From a virus, in the IMG/VR virus record IMGVR_UViG_3300017917_003565, positions 48,192 to 112,191 of that record: a stretch of DNA of 64,000 nt. The stretch is one strand, 5' to 3'. The number at the start of each line of letters is the position of its first letter. The stretch's first letter is position 1. The position numbers were made by a program, and so were the translations under genes. The notes below the pieces were generated by a model. That model searched no databases, was not told the DNA's origin, and saw only the letters and a list, made by a program, of their open reading frames with translations. Positions 55,383 through 62,768 of this stretch are shown piece by piece.

Positions 55383-55932
55383 CCACCTTCCAATCTGGAC
55401 CGTGAGAACGACAGATAACGCCTTGCCGTTGCACCAGATCTCCACTGCGGATTTCGGGCTCGATAAACCAACGACATTGGGTGCCGCGGTAGTTGAACTG
55501 TCGAGGAAAGTTTGGGTGTGGTCTTACTTCGCTTTCCCGTATCTGATCTCCGATGCGCACTCTGCGCACTTGTATTTCAGGCTGATCGGTACAGACCATG
55601 TTCTGCTCTACCACCATGCGACCACCATCTGCACGACTCAAACTTTGGGCACGACCTTGATCCACAGCACCACGGCAAAGATCTCGTTCGCTAAGACTGC
55701 GTGGACCAATGTTTTCTCCTTCGGCTGTGATCCAGGCGCCATTTACCTGTGCTCGAAATGAAACAATACATTTGTTCTGTGTAGGGCTGATTGGCACCAC
55801 CAAAGGTTCTACATCAGCCACGCTGGTAATACTGATCGCGGTCTGATTGGACATGGCTGATCGCACATAGCAATCGGCCTGTGCTGTGGTGGATAGGCCC
55901 AAGGCTAGGATCAGCGTTGTAGTGCGGAACAT
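55369..55932 (-). CDS. Secreted protein, unknown (187 aa)
   Basis: Start MFRTTTLILALGLSTTAQA has a signal peptide. The mature part has six Cys and SERDLCRGAVDQGRAQSL and RGTQCRWFIEPEIRSGDLVQRQGVICR, typical of secreted proteins of aquatic phages. Overlaps the small lipoprotein gene by 22 nt. Confidence 0.65.
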   Translation of the reverse strand: MFRTTTLILALGLSTTAQADCYVRSAMSNQTAISITSVADVEPLVVPISPTQNKCIVSFRAQVNGAWITAEGENIGPRSLSERDLCRGAVDQGRAQSLSRADGGRMVVEQNMVCTDQPEIQVRRVRIGDQIRESEVRPHPNFPRQFNYRGTQCRWFIEPEIRSGDLVQRQGVICRSHGPDWKVVDKW

Positions 55933-56186
55933 GATGCTCTCAATGACCAAATGTTATTTTTCAACCGAGTGTAATATCTGCGATCTTCTGTGGTGATAGG
56001 GCGTGATTGGAAATATCGATGATAGGTATCAATCTGCTGTTGCAAAAACTCCACCTGAGATTTGGCTTGCCTGCAATCGGCTTTGAAGCCTGACATAGCC
56101 GAACGATCAAACTCCTGCGTGGGTTGAGTGGCACAACCGACCAATAATAACACCGCAGAAATCATGACCTTTTTCATTGTTGGCAT
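55911..56186 (-). CDS. Small lipoprotein (91 aa)
   Basis: MPTMKKVMISAVLLLVGCATQ: hydrophobic signal with lipobox LVGC. The mature part is helical (KADCRQAKSQVEFLQQQIDTYHRYF). Start could also be MKKV 9 nt later. Envelope protein of unknown role, in a cluster of three exported products. Confidence 0.6.
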   Translation of the reverse strand: MPTMKKVMISAVLLLVGCATQPTQEFDRSAMSGFKADCRQAKSQVEFLQQQIDTYHRYFQSRPITTEDRRYYTRLKNNIWSLRASCSALQR

Positions 56187-56188
56187 AG

Positions 56189-56599
56189 TTACCATGAAGA
56201 GTTGTAGAAAACTTTGAGCCCCAGAAACAGTTCAGCCCTAGCATTCTTGATGAACTCCAGATCGTCATTGTAGTATTCTGCATCAGCTGGGTTACCAAAG
56301 AAAAATCCCGAAGTCTCAGGCAGTTCGCCGTTGATCACATCATATTCCAGTCGCTCTAGCATGTCATAAGTGATCTCTAACTCATCACCGTTGAAACTTC
56401 CTGAGTTGCCGGCACTCTCCCACTCGGCCTTGAACCAGCCGTGTAGTCCAGGGTGCTTGCGCCAGTAGGCGATCTCTCGAGGACGGCTCACAGTCCGGCT
56501 GACAAATTCATTGGTGCCTTCGGCCGCTTCGGCCGTTTCCCAGAACTCATCATACTGGCCGGCACGGCTGGCCACGTATGCGTACATGTCTAATCCCAT
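56189..56599 (-). CDS. MGLDMYA-type conserved protein (136 aa)
   Basis: MGLDMYAYVASRAG with REIAYWRKHPGLHGWFK is a signature of a widely spread uncharacterised family in phages and bacteria. Acidic C-terminus. Overlaps the neighbour at 56599 by one base (TAATG). Confidence 0.7.
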   Translation of the reverse strand: MGLDMYAYVASRAGQYDEFWETAEAAEGTNEFVSRTVSRPREIAYWRKHPGLHGWFKAEWESAGNSGSFNGDELEITYDMLERLEYDVINGELPETSGFFFGNPADAEYYNDDLEFIKNARAELFLGLKVFYNSSW

Positions 56600-56934
56600 T
56601 ACACTATCCTCGCTGGTTCTGTTGCTCGATCTGAATAAAAACGGTGTCCAATCCGCCGTACAGTATCAGCCATATTCTGCGGGTTAGCTTCAAATGCTGC
56701 TATGATGTCATTTACTGTAATACCTTCTTCCACAGAGACAAGGTAAATCTCATAGTGTCGTTGCATATTGGCCTGTGCTCTGAGCCGCCAATGTAAGAGA
56801 TTAGGCGGTGCAGGCAACTTTGACACATCTTCGCCTTTCAACATGGCCCACATGCGTTGCTGATCAATGTCGGTAACGTTGACAGCGGCTTCTAGGCCGT
56901 TGCAATCCCACATCAATGCTATAGTGTCGCTCAT
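56599..56934 (-). CDS. Phage protein, unknown (111 aa)
   Basis: MSDTIALMWDCNGLEAAVNVTDIDQQRMWAMLKGED.. then an amphipathic middle and a basic C-terminus. Soluble. No domain named. Begins 1 nt after the previous stop. Confidence 0.6.
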   Translation of the reverse strand: MSDTIALMWDCNGLEAAVNVTDIDQQRMWAMLKGEDVSKLPAPPNLLHWRLRAQANMQRHYEIYLVSVEEGITVNDIIAAFEANPQNMADTVRRIGHRFYSDRATEPARIV

Positions 56935-56935
56935 G

Positions 56936-57118
56936 CTATGTCCTATGTCCTTCTTTTCTAAACTGCTGTCTCAAAAACCATTTGTGGCGGCGGAAATATT
57001 CTGGTAAATCATATTCCAATGAAATATTATGTAACAACAGTTCGTCTCTGTGCTGGAACCAACGATCTTGGCACCACACTCGGAATCTGCCGGGCATCTT
57101 TATTTGGTCTTTATCCAT
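56936..57118 (-). CDS. Small phage protein (60 aa)
   Basis: MDKDQIKMPGRFRVWCQDRWFQHRDELLL.. basic and aromatic, ends FRKEGHRT. Overlaps the upstream gene by 19 nt. Unknown. Confidence 0.5.
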   Translation of the reverse strand: MDKDQIKMPGRFRVWCQDRWFQHRDELLLHNISLEYDLPEYFRRHKWFLRQQFRKEGHRT

Positions 57119-57312
57119 TCTATAACCTGTTGTGCTTCTGGAAATCCCTGTTGCTCTTTGGCACGAACCACAGCTTCAATCATCTCCCATTGTGTTTCGT
57201 GCAAGCCATTTACAAAGGTCATGATCTGGTCACGAGTCAAGGTCATCCGGATGCTGTCAATCACGTATTTTTTACGACGTGCGCGATCTTGATTAGAATC
57301 AGTTGGTTCCAT
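57100..57312 (-). CDS. Small phage protein (70 aa)
   Basis: Start MEPTDSNQDRARRKKYV chosen because it overlaps the upstream stop by only 14 nt and follows AGGAGAGAAGAA. Helical. Contains LTRDQIMTFVNGLHETQWEMIEA. Unknown. Confidence 0.55.
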   Translation of the reverse strand: MEPTDSNQDRARRKKYVIDSIRMTLTRDQIMTFVNGLHETQWEMIEAVVRAKEQQGFPEAQQVIEWIKTK

Positions 57313-57442
57313 TTCTTCTCTCCTGTTCCAAGGCTTCAAGCAAGGCTTGGATAAACATCTGGCTTTGTTGCATCCAGATGGGACTGTTTATGATAGTATA
57401 ACCATGATCCATGGCTATGTCACGAATGTCCTGCTCAGTCAA
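57299..57442 (-). CDS. Small protein, TTG start (47 aa)
   Basis: Reads LTEQDIRDIAMDHGYTIINSPIW from a TTG that overlaps the upstream stop as TTGA, with GGAG 8 nt ahead. A later ATG (MDHGYT) is also possible. Helical end EALEQERRNGTN. Low-to-medium support. Confidence 0.45.
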   Translation of the reverse strand: MTEQDIRDIAMDHGYTIINSPIWMQQSQMFIQALLEALEQERRNGTN

Positions 57443-57828
57443 ACTGTTGCTCCATAGTGTTCTGCATCTGCGTTGGCCGATGCCTCGGCATAGCACATTG
57501 GATCGCTGTAACGATCGTTGAGTTCGGCATACTCGATCACGGGTTCCTTGAAAGTGATAGAGCCTTCATAGTCCAGTTGTGATTTTTCAAACCAACTAAG
57601 ATAGTCATCAGACTCCACACTCCATCCGATAATCTGTGTTTGAAAGTATGGATCGTTTCGTTCAATGTCTCCGCGGACCATTTCCACGATTTCAGCAAGG
57701 TCCACACCAGAAGGAATGCCAGTGATTTTGAACTCTGAACCGCCCTTGGCCTTCCAATAAAACTCACCGGTGAAACCCTGATGAGCAGCATAGTTTTCGT
57801 GGTCTTGGGTGGAAATAACTAGCATCAT
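57439..57828 (-). CDS. Conserved T4-like phage protein, STQDHENYAAHQGFTGEFYWKAKGG type (129 aa)
   Basis: The N-terminal part is a signature I know from several T4-like phages. Then FKITGIPSGVDLAEIVEMVRGDIE and a Tyr/Glu-rich end. First gene of the transcript from the 57861-57889 promoter, AAGGAG with 26-nt leader. Function unknown. Confidence 0.7.
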   Translation of the reverse strand: MMLVISTQDHENYAAHQGFTGEFYWKAKGGSEFKITGIPSGVDLAEIVEMVRGDIERNDPYFQTQIIGWSVESDDYLSWFEKSQLDYEGSITFKEPVIEYAELNDRYSDPMCYAEASANADAEHYGATV

Positions 57829-57860
57829 ATCCTTCGCTCCTTTTTAGTTTCTATACACAT

Positions 57861-57889
57861 ATTATAGCAAAAAAGGATTTTTTGGTCAA
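57861..57889 (-). promoter_or_regulatory. Sigma70-like promoter TTGACC-N17-TATAAT
   Basis: Minus strand -35 TTGACC at 57889-57884 and perfect -10 at 57866-57861, spacer 17, A-rich spacer. The TGA in -35 is the stop of the upstream gene (57886). Confidence 0.8.
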
Positions 57890-58152
57890 TCCCAGGACTT
57901 TTTGTCGCCATACTGCTCATTGTAATCGTAGCCGGCCATGTATTCGGCGATTTCGGCCTCATTGAGATCAGTGACCTTTTCACCGTGGCCGGTGCCTTGG
58001 GTCCACCAGTGCGGATCACGGGGACGGCCGTAATACGAGTCGGCACTACCGCGGTCAAATAAACCACCATGCAGTTTTCGATCAAACTGTGGACCACGCA
58101 AGGCCTGGATGACTAGTTCTTGTTCTTGTTCAGTAAGAATATGGAAATACAT
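57886..58152 (-). CDS. Conserved phage protein, RGSADSYYGRPRDPHW type (88 aa)
   Basis: Start at MYFHILTEQEQELV with AAGGAG 5 nt ahead. FDRGSADSYYGRPRDPHWW is a recurring phage signature. Helical C-terminus EAEIAEYMAGYDYNEQYG. Unknown function. Confidence 0.65.
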   Translation of the reverse strand: MYFHILTEQEQELVIQALRGPQFDRKLHGGLFDRGSADSYYGRPRDPHWWTQGTGHGEKVTDLNEAEIAEYMAGYDYNEQYGDKKSWD

Positions 58153-58172
58153 ATTGGCTCCTTGTGTCATGT

Positions 58173-58634
58173 TTAACTCCCGGTGTGTAGTCGTAAATGC
58201 CCAGGTTTATCCGCAATGGGTGTGAACGCCTCGATGAAGCAGTGATGACCATCTCCCGAGGCTCGAATGGCAGCATCTGCGGCACGATAGAGGCTGAGCC
58301 AATCATGGCCTTCGATCCGACGCACCACTTCGCCACCGTTGCCCCAGTGTTCATCGTACACCACATACTCAGCATCTCCGTAGTCGTGTAGTTGGGTCAT
58401 GCTTTCCACTTGGTACAGGCTCCAGATGCTTTTCAAGCCGTGGTGCTCCTGCCAGTGTCGATATTGGGCATGCTTTTGATCAAAGGCCTGATTGTCCTGC
58501 TCGTAGGCGCCCTTGAGGGCGGCCCGGATGCGTTCGGCGCCCACCTTGCCGTCGAGACCCCGGTACTCCAGGTCCCACAGGGTGTTGTGTATGACCTTAA
58601 ACTCTTCTGCGGTTAAAGTTGGATTACAGTTCAT
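58173..58634 (-). CDS. Phage protein, unknown (153 aa)
   Basis: MNCNPTLTAEEFKVIHNTLWDLEYRGLDGKVGAERIRAAL.. helical, ends with a beta part (HCFIEAFTPIADKPGHLRLH). Probably soluble. Overlaps none; 13 nt after the previous stop. Confidence 0.6.
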   Translation of the reverse strand: MNCNPTLTAEEFKVIHNTLWDLEYRGLDGKVGAERIRAALKGAYEQDNQAFDQKHAQYRHWQEHHGLKSIWSLYQVESMTQLHDYGDAEYVVYDEHWGNGGEVVRRIEGHDWLSLYRAADAAIRASGDGHHCFIEAFTPIADKPGHLRLHTGS

Positions 58635-58647
58635 TGACGTCTCCTAT

Positions 58648-58893
58648 CTATTTTACAGACCACTGTTCACTTCGTTCCGGCACATATTCACCAAACTCGT
58701 TGCCAAGATAATGCACCGCGAGCTTGTTTTCGATCATGGCCGAAAGATCACCATAGCCGTGCTCGAGATAAAACTGTATTGGGCATCTGCGCCAGGAACG
58801 GCATTGAAGAAACTCCAAGTAATATCGTCTATGCTCAGAAGATGCAGCATCGAAGTAGACAGTGGGCCTGGCCTTGATATCAAGGATGCTCAC
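58648..58893 (-). CDS. Conserved phage protein, SILDIKARPTVYFDA type (81 aa)
   Basis: GTG start overlapping the upstream stop (GTGA). SILDIKARPTVYFDAASSEHRRYYLEFLQCRSWRRCPIQFYLEHG is a known T4-like small protein pattern. Unknown function; alpha/beta. Confidence 0.65.
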   Translation of the reverse strand: MSILDIKARPTVYFDAASSEHRRYYLEFLQCRSWRRCPIQFYLEHGYGDLSAMIENKLAVHYLGNEFGEYVPERSEQWSVK

Positions 58894-59066
58894 CCTACCA
58901 CCTGCGATGCCCCAATGCCACAAGCGGCAAAGAATCGTTGCTCATCAAATTTTGAGTTGGCTACTTTGCAGGCACTTGCCACTGCTACTGCAGCCTGGAG
59001 ACGAGCATGGGAATCCATGATCGAGTTGATGTACATGGCGAGTAGTTCAAAGTGTTTCTTAGACAT
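58890..59066 (-). CDS. Small helical protein (58 aa)
   Basis: MSKKHFELLAMYINSIMDSHARLQAAVAVASACKVANSKFD.. amphipathic helices, ending GIGASQVVG. Own promoter with a 24-nt leader and AGGAGCCACAGT. Too short for routine gene calls. Confidence 0.6.
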   Translation of the reverse strand: MSKKHFELLAMYINSIMDSHARLQAAVAVASACKVANSKFDEQRFFAACGIGASQVVG

Positions 59067-59096
59067 ACTGTGGCTCCTATCATTTACTATATCTAT

Positions 59097-59125
59097 ATTA
59101 TAGCAAATAAGCCATTTTGGGTCAA
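59097..59125 (-). promoter_or_regulatory. Sigma70-like promoter TTGACC-N17-TATAAT
   Basis: Minus strand -35 TTGACC at 59125-59120, -10 TATAAT at 59102-59097, spacer 17. Leader 24 nt to the 58-residue gene. Confidence 0.8.
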
Positions 59126-59130
59126 CCGCA

Positions 59131-59148
59131 GGTTAGTACGCACTAACC
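59131..59148 (-). repeat. Palindrome GGTTAGT-ACGC-ACTAACC
   Basis: A perfect 7-bp inverted repeat 5 nt upstream of a -35 box, related to the ACTAAC/GTTAGT pair near 21171. Position suits an operator; it could also be an RNA hairpin after the terminator at 59150. Confidence 0.5.
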
Positions 59149-59149
59149 A

Positions 59150-59176
59150 TAAAAAAACCCTACACATAGTAGGGTT
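59150..59176 (-). terminator. Intrinsic terminator
   Basis: AACCCTAC (59156-59163) and GTAGGGTT (59169-59176), 8 bp with a 5-nt loop, then T8 on the minus strand. Ends the small secreted protein transcript. Confidence 0.85.
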
Positions 59177-59196
59177 TTCCCGACAAAAACTGACTA

Positions 59197-59394
59197 TTAT
59201 TTCTTGGCGTCTTTCTTTTCGTCTTTTTTCGCTTCTGCTGGTTTAGCGGCAGCTGGTTTGGCTTCCTCTTTTTTAGCAGGAGCAGCAGCAGCTGGTTTGG
59301 CTTCTGCTTTTTTCTCGTCTTTCTTGGCAGGAGCCTGAGCGAAAGCGGTCACGGTAAACAAAGATGCTACTACGGCTAATACTGCTGATTTCAT
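59197..59394 (-). CDS. Exported Lys/Ala-rich repeat protein (65 aa)
   Basis: MKSAVLAVVASLFTVTAFAQA is a signal peptide. The rest is made of KKDEKKAEAKPAAA-like repeats of Lys, Ala, Glu and Pro, extended or helical and very basic. Such proteins may coat polysaccharide or outer membrane or act as spacers. Start MKSAV chosen for the ribosome-binding site GAAAGG. Alone between two regulatory elements, likely abundant. Confidence 0.65.
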   Translation of the reverse strand: MKSAVLAVVASLFTVTAFAQAPAKKDEKKAEAKPAAAAPAKKEEAKPAAAKPAEAKKDEKKDAKK

Positions 59395-59499
59395 GTTATT
59401 TCCTTTCGAAATGAAATTCACACCTTTCTGGGCGTGGAATGTTTAACGCCTCAGTCAGTGTAGTTTGGGTTTTTGAATCACTGCTAGATCACAGATTGG

Positions 59500-60423
59500 T
59501 TACGTCGGAGTGCTCGGGATCTGTGCATTGGTATTTATCCCGGCACTGTTCAGCGCAGCCTGGTTCCTACCTTCTCTGAGCGTGCCTACCACAGCTTGTC
59601 CGGTAAAGGTTTGCACATCAGCTACTCCTTCCCAGAATACACCAAGCCCTCCAGGTTCAACTTTTTGTCCATACCCGGGCAAACTGTTGACCAATCCTAG
59701 CACCGTAGGATTGCCTATGGCCACTAGGTTACCAAAATCTATACCGGCTTGGATCTGTAGGTACTGCTCTTGAGACACTTGAGAACCCATGGAGGTGAAA
59801 TAGGAATTCAGCGCAGAAACTTGGGCAGAACTGTTGCTTATGATATTGGCCACTTCTATCTGTGCCACTGGTATCAGTCCGGGACCAGTAGGAGGAGTAT
59901 CTCCGCCCGTGCCAGTGATAGCAGCATCTGCGGCCGGCGCCAAGACGTTGCCCATGCCATCTGTGGTAGCTGTGTAGGTGCCGGCCCCCGGAGTTCCTCC
60001 AGGAATAATCACTGGGCCAAGGCTGGTATCTCCATAGGTGCCATTGACCACAGCATTCATGGTTTGATATATAGTGGTCAGATACACCACATTAGTGTTG
60101 GCCAATGTACTGACTGTGTTGGCAAAGTTATCGGTTGCTTTGTATCCAGCAGCTAATCCCATCACATCGCACACCGTCACAGGCTGACCATTGGTACCTC
60201 CAATGTTGGCCAGAAAAGTGGCCACGGATGCTGGTACCGGTGTTGCAAGATTAGCTATGAGAGAAAGATTGTTGGTACTTTGCATGCCCACCACAGTGTT
60301 GGCATATACCGGAAGAGTCATGTTACAGATGCCTGATACCTGTTGCAGACTTGTGGCTAGGGCCTTGCAGGCCAGAGCCTGGTCGGCCGGTACTATTTGA
60401 CTGAGTCTATCGTAGGCTATCAT
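59500..60423 (-). CDS. Virion structural protein, Ala/Gly/Thr-rich (307 aa)
   Basis: Helical, Ala-rich N-terminal part (MIAYDRLSQIVPADQALACKALATSLQQ), a Gly/Pro/Thr-rich centre (IPGGTPGAGTYTATTDG) and a C-terminal VEPGGLGVFWEGVADVQTFTGQAV region. With its upstream partner it seems to be half of a large structural gene, split here in two by an ATGA junction. Probably a baseplate or tail protein. Confidence 0.6.
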   Translation of the reverse strand: MIAYDRLSQIVPADQALACKALATSLQQVSGICNMTLPVYANTVVGMQSTNNLSLIANLATPVPASVATFLANIGGTNGQPVTVCDVMGLAAGYKATDNFANTVSTLANTNVVYLTTIYQTMNAVVNGTYGDTSLGPVIIPGGTPGAGTYTATTDGMGNVLAPAADAAITGTGGDTPPTGPGLIPVAQIEVANIISNSSAQVSALNSYFTSMGSQVSQEQYLQIQAGIDFGNLVAIGNPTVLGLVNSLPGYGQKVEPGGLGVFWEGVADVQTFTGQAVVGTLREGRNQAALNSAGINTNAQIPSTPT

Positions 60424-61364
60424 ATAAGGCTACTTACTACATAAGGTGGCAACAGAGTGCTAAGTTCAGAATTTACAGCGCCATCACTGTCAAGGTAGAT
60501 AGGTTTGGATCCATTAGGAGTAGGCGCCAATAAACTCAAGTAACTGTTGGGAAATATTTTGATGGGATTCAACAGATCAGCCATGGTTTCAATGCCTGGT
60601 GTGGTTACCTGCAACACCTGCAGTATCTGTGCCAGATCATTGTCTTTGATCTGTGTCATGGCGCGATACATGGCACGTTGTGTGCTATCAACCAATGACA
60701 CTGAAGGATTGGTAATGTTTATCACGATCTCTTGACTGATGCCGGCCTGTACAAATGCCGCAGTCAATGTAGGATTGACCCCACCTACTGCAAACAACTG
60801 ACGTGTCAGTGCCAAAGGACTGCCAAAGTCAAAGAGATCTGCTAGATTGATCAAGCGTCCTAGACGCACAAGATCAGCACCAAAGGCCACGGTATTGTTG
60901 CTGACAGAATCAATACCACCAGTGATGGTGTCATTCATGTTGGTAAATGTATTGCCAAGATAACTTTGGCTGTTGACCGCTGCATTTACATAGGTAGTGG
61001 TCTGGCTGGCATAACCCTGGGCCTGATTCACAGCCTGGGTCAGCTGTGCCACGTTATTGCCACAGATATCCACGGTAGCCTGGGCAAGCACGGCCACTGT
61101 CATCTGGGTGCCGATTGAGTTGTAATCAGGGGGCACACTGTTGCTGAAGGCTGCACAAGTATTAGCGGCCAGAGTTTCCACAGCCACCGAAGCATTGGCA
61201 CTGATATTGCCGCTGGTTGCTACCGCAAGAAATGGCGTCATCAATGACGTGGATTCGTAGCTGTTGATCGCAGAGATCAAGTTGGCGTTGATGCCAATGC
61301 CCTGGTTCTGCAACAGACCAGCAGCGGCATTGAGTTGTAAAGGAGTCAGTTGTGGGCCAGCCAT
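60420..61364 (-). CDS. Virion structural protein, Ala/Asn-rich (314 aa)
   Basis: MAGPQLTPLQLNAAAGLLQNQGIGINANLISAINSYESTSLM, strongly Ala/Asn/Thr-rich with long helices, few Lys. The second part, LVRLGRLINLADLFDFGSPLALTRQLF, looks globular. It follows the PAAR gene by 3 nt and overlaps the 307-residue gene by 4 nt, so it is likely part of the baseplate or tail tip. Confidence 0.6.
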   Translation of the reverse strand: MAGPQLTPLQLNAAAGLLQNQGIGINANLISAINSYESTSLMTPFLAVATSGNISANASVAVETLAANTCAAFSNSVPPDYNSIGTQMTVAVLAQATVDICGNNVAQLTQAVNQAQGYASQTTTYVNAAVNSQSYLGNTFTNMNDTITGGIDSVSNNTVAFGADLVRLGRLINLADLFDFGSPLALTRQLFAVGGVNPTLTAAFVQAGISQEIVINITNPSVSLVDSTQRAMYRAMTQIKDNDLAQILQVLQVTTPGIETMADLLNPIKIFPNSYLSLLAPTPNGSKPIYLDSDGAVNSELSTLLPPYVVSSLI

Positions 61365-61367
61365 GGA

Positions 61368-61652
61368 TCAACCCACAAACACGTCTGGACTGCTGGTAGC
61401 TCGAGGATGTCCGCAGGTATCAACATCACCAACCAAGACCACTGGTATACCGTTGATCAAAACTGTGAAGTTGCTGGATGTAGTCACTGCGGCACAGTGG
61501 GCGCCACAACCGGGGCGGCCGCAACAAGGGTGAGGACTGACTGGCGACCCTTGGATGGCTATGACCTGTCCATTGACCAAAACGGAAGGGTCACCGCTCA
61601 TTATCACTCCACCTGCGCTGTTGGCATCACCTACCCGTTCTACTGCTGGCAT
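61368..61652 (-). CDS. PAAR-domain tail-spike tip
   Basis: 94 residues. RVGDANSAGGVIMSGDPSVLVNGQ, the Cys/His cluster HPCCGRPGCGAHC and FTVLINGIPVVLVGDVDTCGH are the PAAR beta-repeats and zinc site that cap a gp5/VgrG spike. Shows that the phage has a contractile or spike-bearing tail. Confidence 0.9.
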   Translation of the reverse strand: MPAVERVGDANSAGGVIMSGDPSVLVNGQVIAIQGSPVSPHPCCGRPGCGAHCAAVTTSSNFTVLINGIPVVLVGDVDTCGHPRATSSPDVFVG

Positions 61653-61656
61653 TGAC

Positions 61657-61959
61657 TTATCCCATTAAAATCTTGCTGTTTCTCACTGGCTTGATTCCAG
61701 TAGTGGCTTCTACATAGCTGTCCTGTACTTCGTCTCGGCTGACAGCGATCAAAGCCACTTGACTTTTATTTATAGTCACATTTTTTTCAGGATTAGCAGT
61801 AAACAAGGAAAATATCATCTGTATGCCTTGCTGACTGGGTACCACTGTGAGTGGGCGAGAGAGTGTATAGGTGTCAGCATCTTCTGCAGTGATTTTTGCT
61901 ACCATTTCGTCGCCATTGGCGATTTTAATCGTGTAAACTTGATCTAGTTCTACTTTCAT
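61657..61959 (-). CDS. Small beta-barrel phage protein (100 aa)
   Basis: Start MKVELDQVYTIKIANGDEMVAKI with AAGGATAAC ahead. Strands VYTIKI, DTYTLSRPLTVV, GIQMIFSLF look like an Sm-like or OB barrel, common in phage operons. Unknown role. Directly after glutaredoxin. Confidence 0.6.
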   Translation of the reverse strand: MKVELDQVYTIKIANGDEMVAKITAEDADTYTLSRPLTVVPSQQGIQMIFSLFTANPEKNVTINKSQVALIAVSRDEVQDSYVEATTGIKPVRNSKILMG

Positions 61960-61960
61960 G

Positions 61961-62188
61961 TTATCCTTGTAAGTGTTTGCGTAACTCTGTGAATCCACCA
62001 ATCAACTGGTCGTCTAAAAAAATCTGTGGCACTGTGCGGGCCGTGGGAACTGCTTCCAACAGTTGATCGCGGGTCCAATCGCGATTGATGTTGCGTTCTT
62101 CATACTCGATGCCTTTTAACTTGAGCAAGTTTTTTGCTTGATCGCAAAAAGGGCAGGCATCTTTGCTCCATACCACTGCTTTCATCAT
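61961..62188 (-). CDS. Glutaredoxin
   Basis: 75 residues. CPFC (Cys12, Cys15) active site, RTVPQIFLDDQLIGGFTEL cis-Pro and GG motif. Electron donor for NrdA/B, two genes upstream. ATGA overlap with the methyltransferase gene. Confidence 0.92.
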   Translation of the reverse strand: MMKAVVWSKDACPFCDQAKNLLKLKGIEYEERNINRDWTRDQLLEAVPTARTVPQIFLDDQLIGGFTELRKHLQG

Positions 62189-62754
62189 GCTTCCTTTATG
62201 TGTAATGTTTTGATCTTTTTCTGGAACTTGATCTCTTTGATATAGAAATCAAAATCTTCTGGAAAGTACTGTGATAGATCGCCACCATCAACTATCAGCA
62301 CACACCGGAATTTTTTATGATTTAGTTCCATAAAGTCTGTGATATTATGTAGTCGATCGCCCAGCCCCTGTGTGCTTTTTCCGCCACTCCAATGTCCAAA
62401 CACATCCTTGACTATGAGCAAATCGGCAGCAGGCACATCCAGAGTCTCGGTACAGATAAAAGTCTTGTTGGGGTCACGGGCACGAGCAAGATCGATGGCG
62501 GTCTGGCTCACATCGATCCCGGTGTAGGCCACTGCTCCCCAGTCAAAGTTATCGTAAACTCCGGTGTCACCACAACCATAGTCTACCACTGACCGTATGT
62601 GATTTTTGGCCACAAACTCACTGAGAAACTTATGATATTCTTTGGTCCTTTCTGGAAAACTTTCTGGACCGCTAAGGCTGGAAGGATTTTTGTGTTTGGT
62701 TACCCAGGCTCCGGTGCGATAGATTTGTTCAAAGATTTCTGTCATTGATGTCAT
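62185..62754 (-). CDS. SAM-dependent class I methyltransferase
   Basis: 189 residues. VVDYGCGDTGVYDNFDW is motif I for AdoMet binding, TGIDVSQTAIDLARA motif II, LLIVKDVFGHW motif IV-like. Substrate unknown: small molecule or base. Start at MTSMTEIFEQIY, 14 nt after the nrdB stop, with AGGATCG ahead. In the nucleotide operon. Confidence 0.8.
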   Translation of the reverse strand: MTSMTEIFEQIYRTGAWVTKHKNPSSLSGPESFPERTKEYHKFLSEFVAKNHIRSVVDYGCGDTGVYDNFDWGAVAYTGIDVSQTAIDLARARDPNKTFICTETLDVPAADLLIVKDVFGHWSGGKSTQGLGDRLHNITDFMELNHKKFRCVLIVDGGDLSQYFPEDFDFYIKEIKFQKKIKTLHIKEA

Positions 62755-62768
62755 GATCGATCCTGTGA

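Noticed and set aside
61763-61770. TATAAATA inside the small beta-barrel gene (61657-61959)
   Set aside because: Internal to a coding frame with no start codon suitably placed downstream; likely chance.
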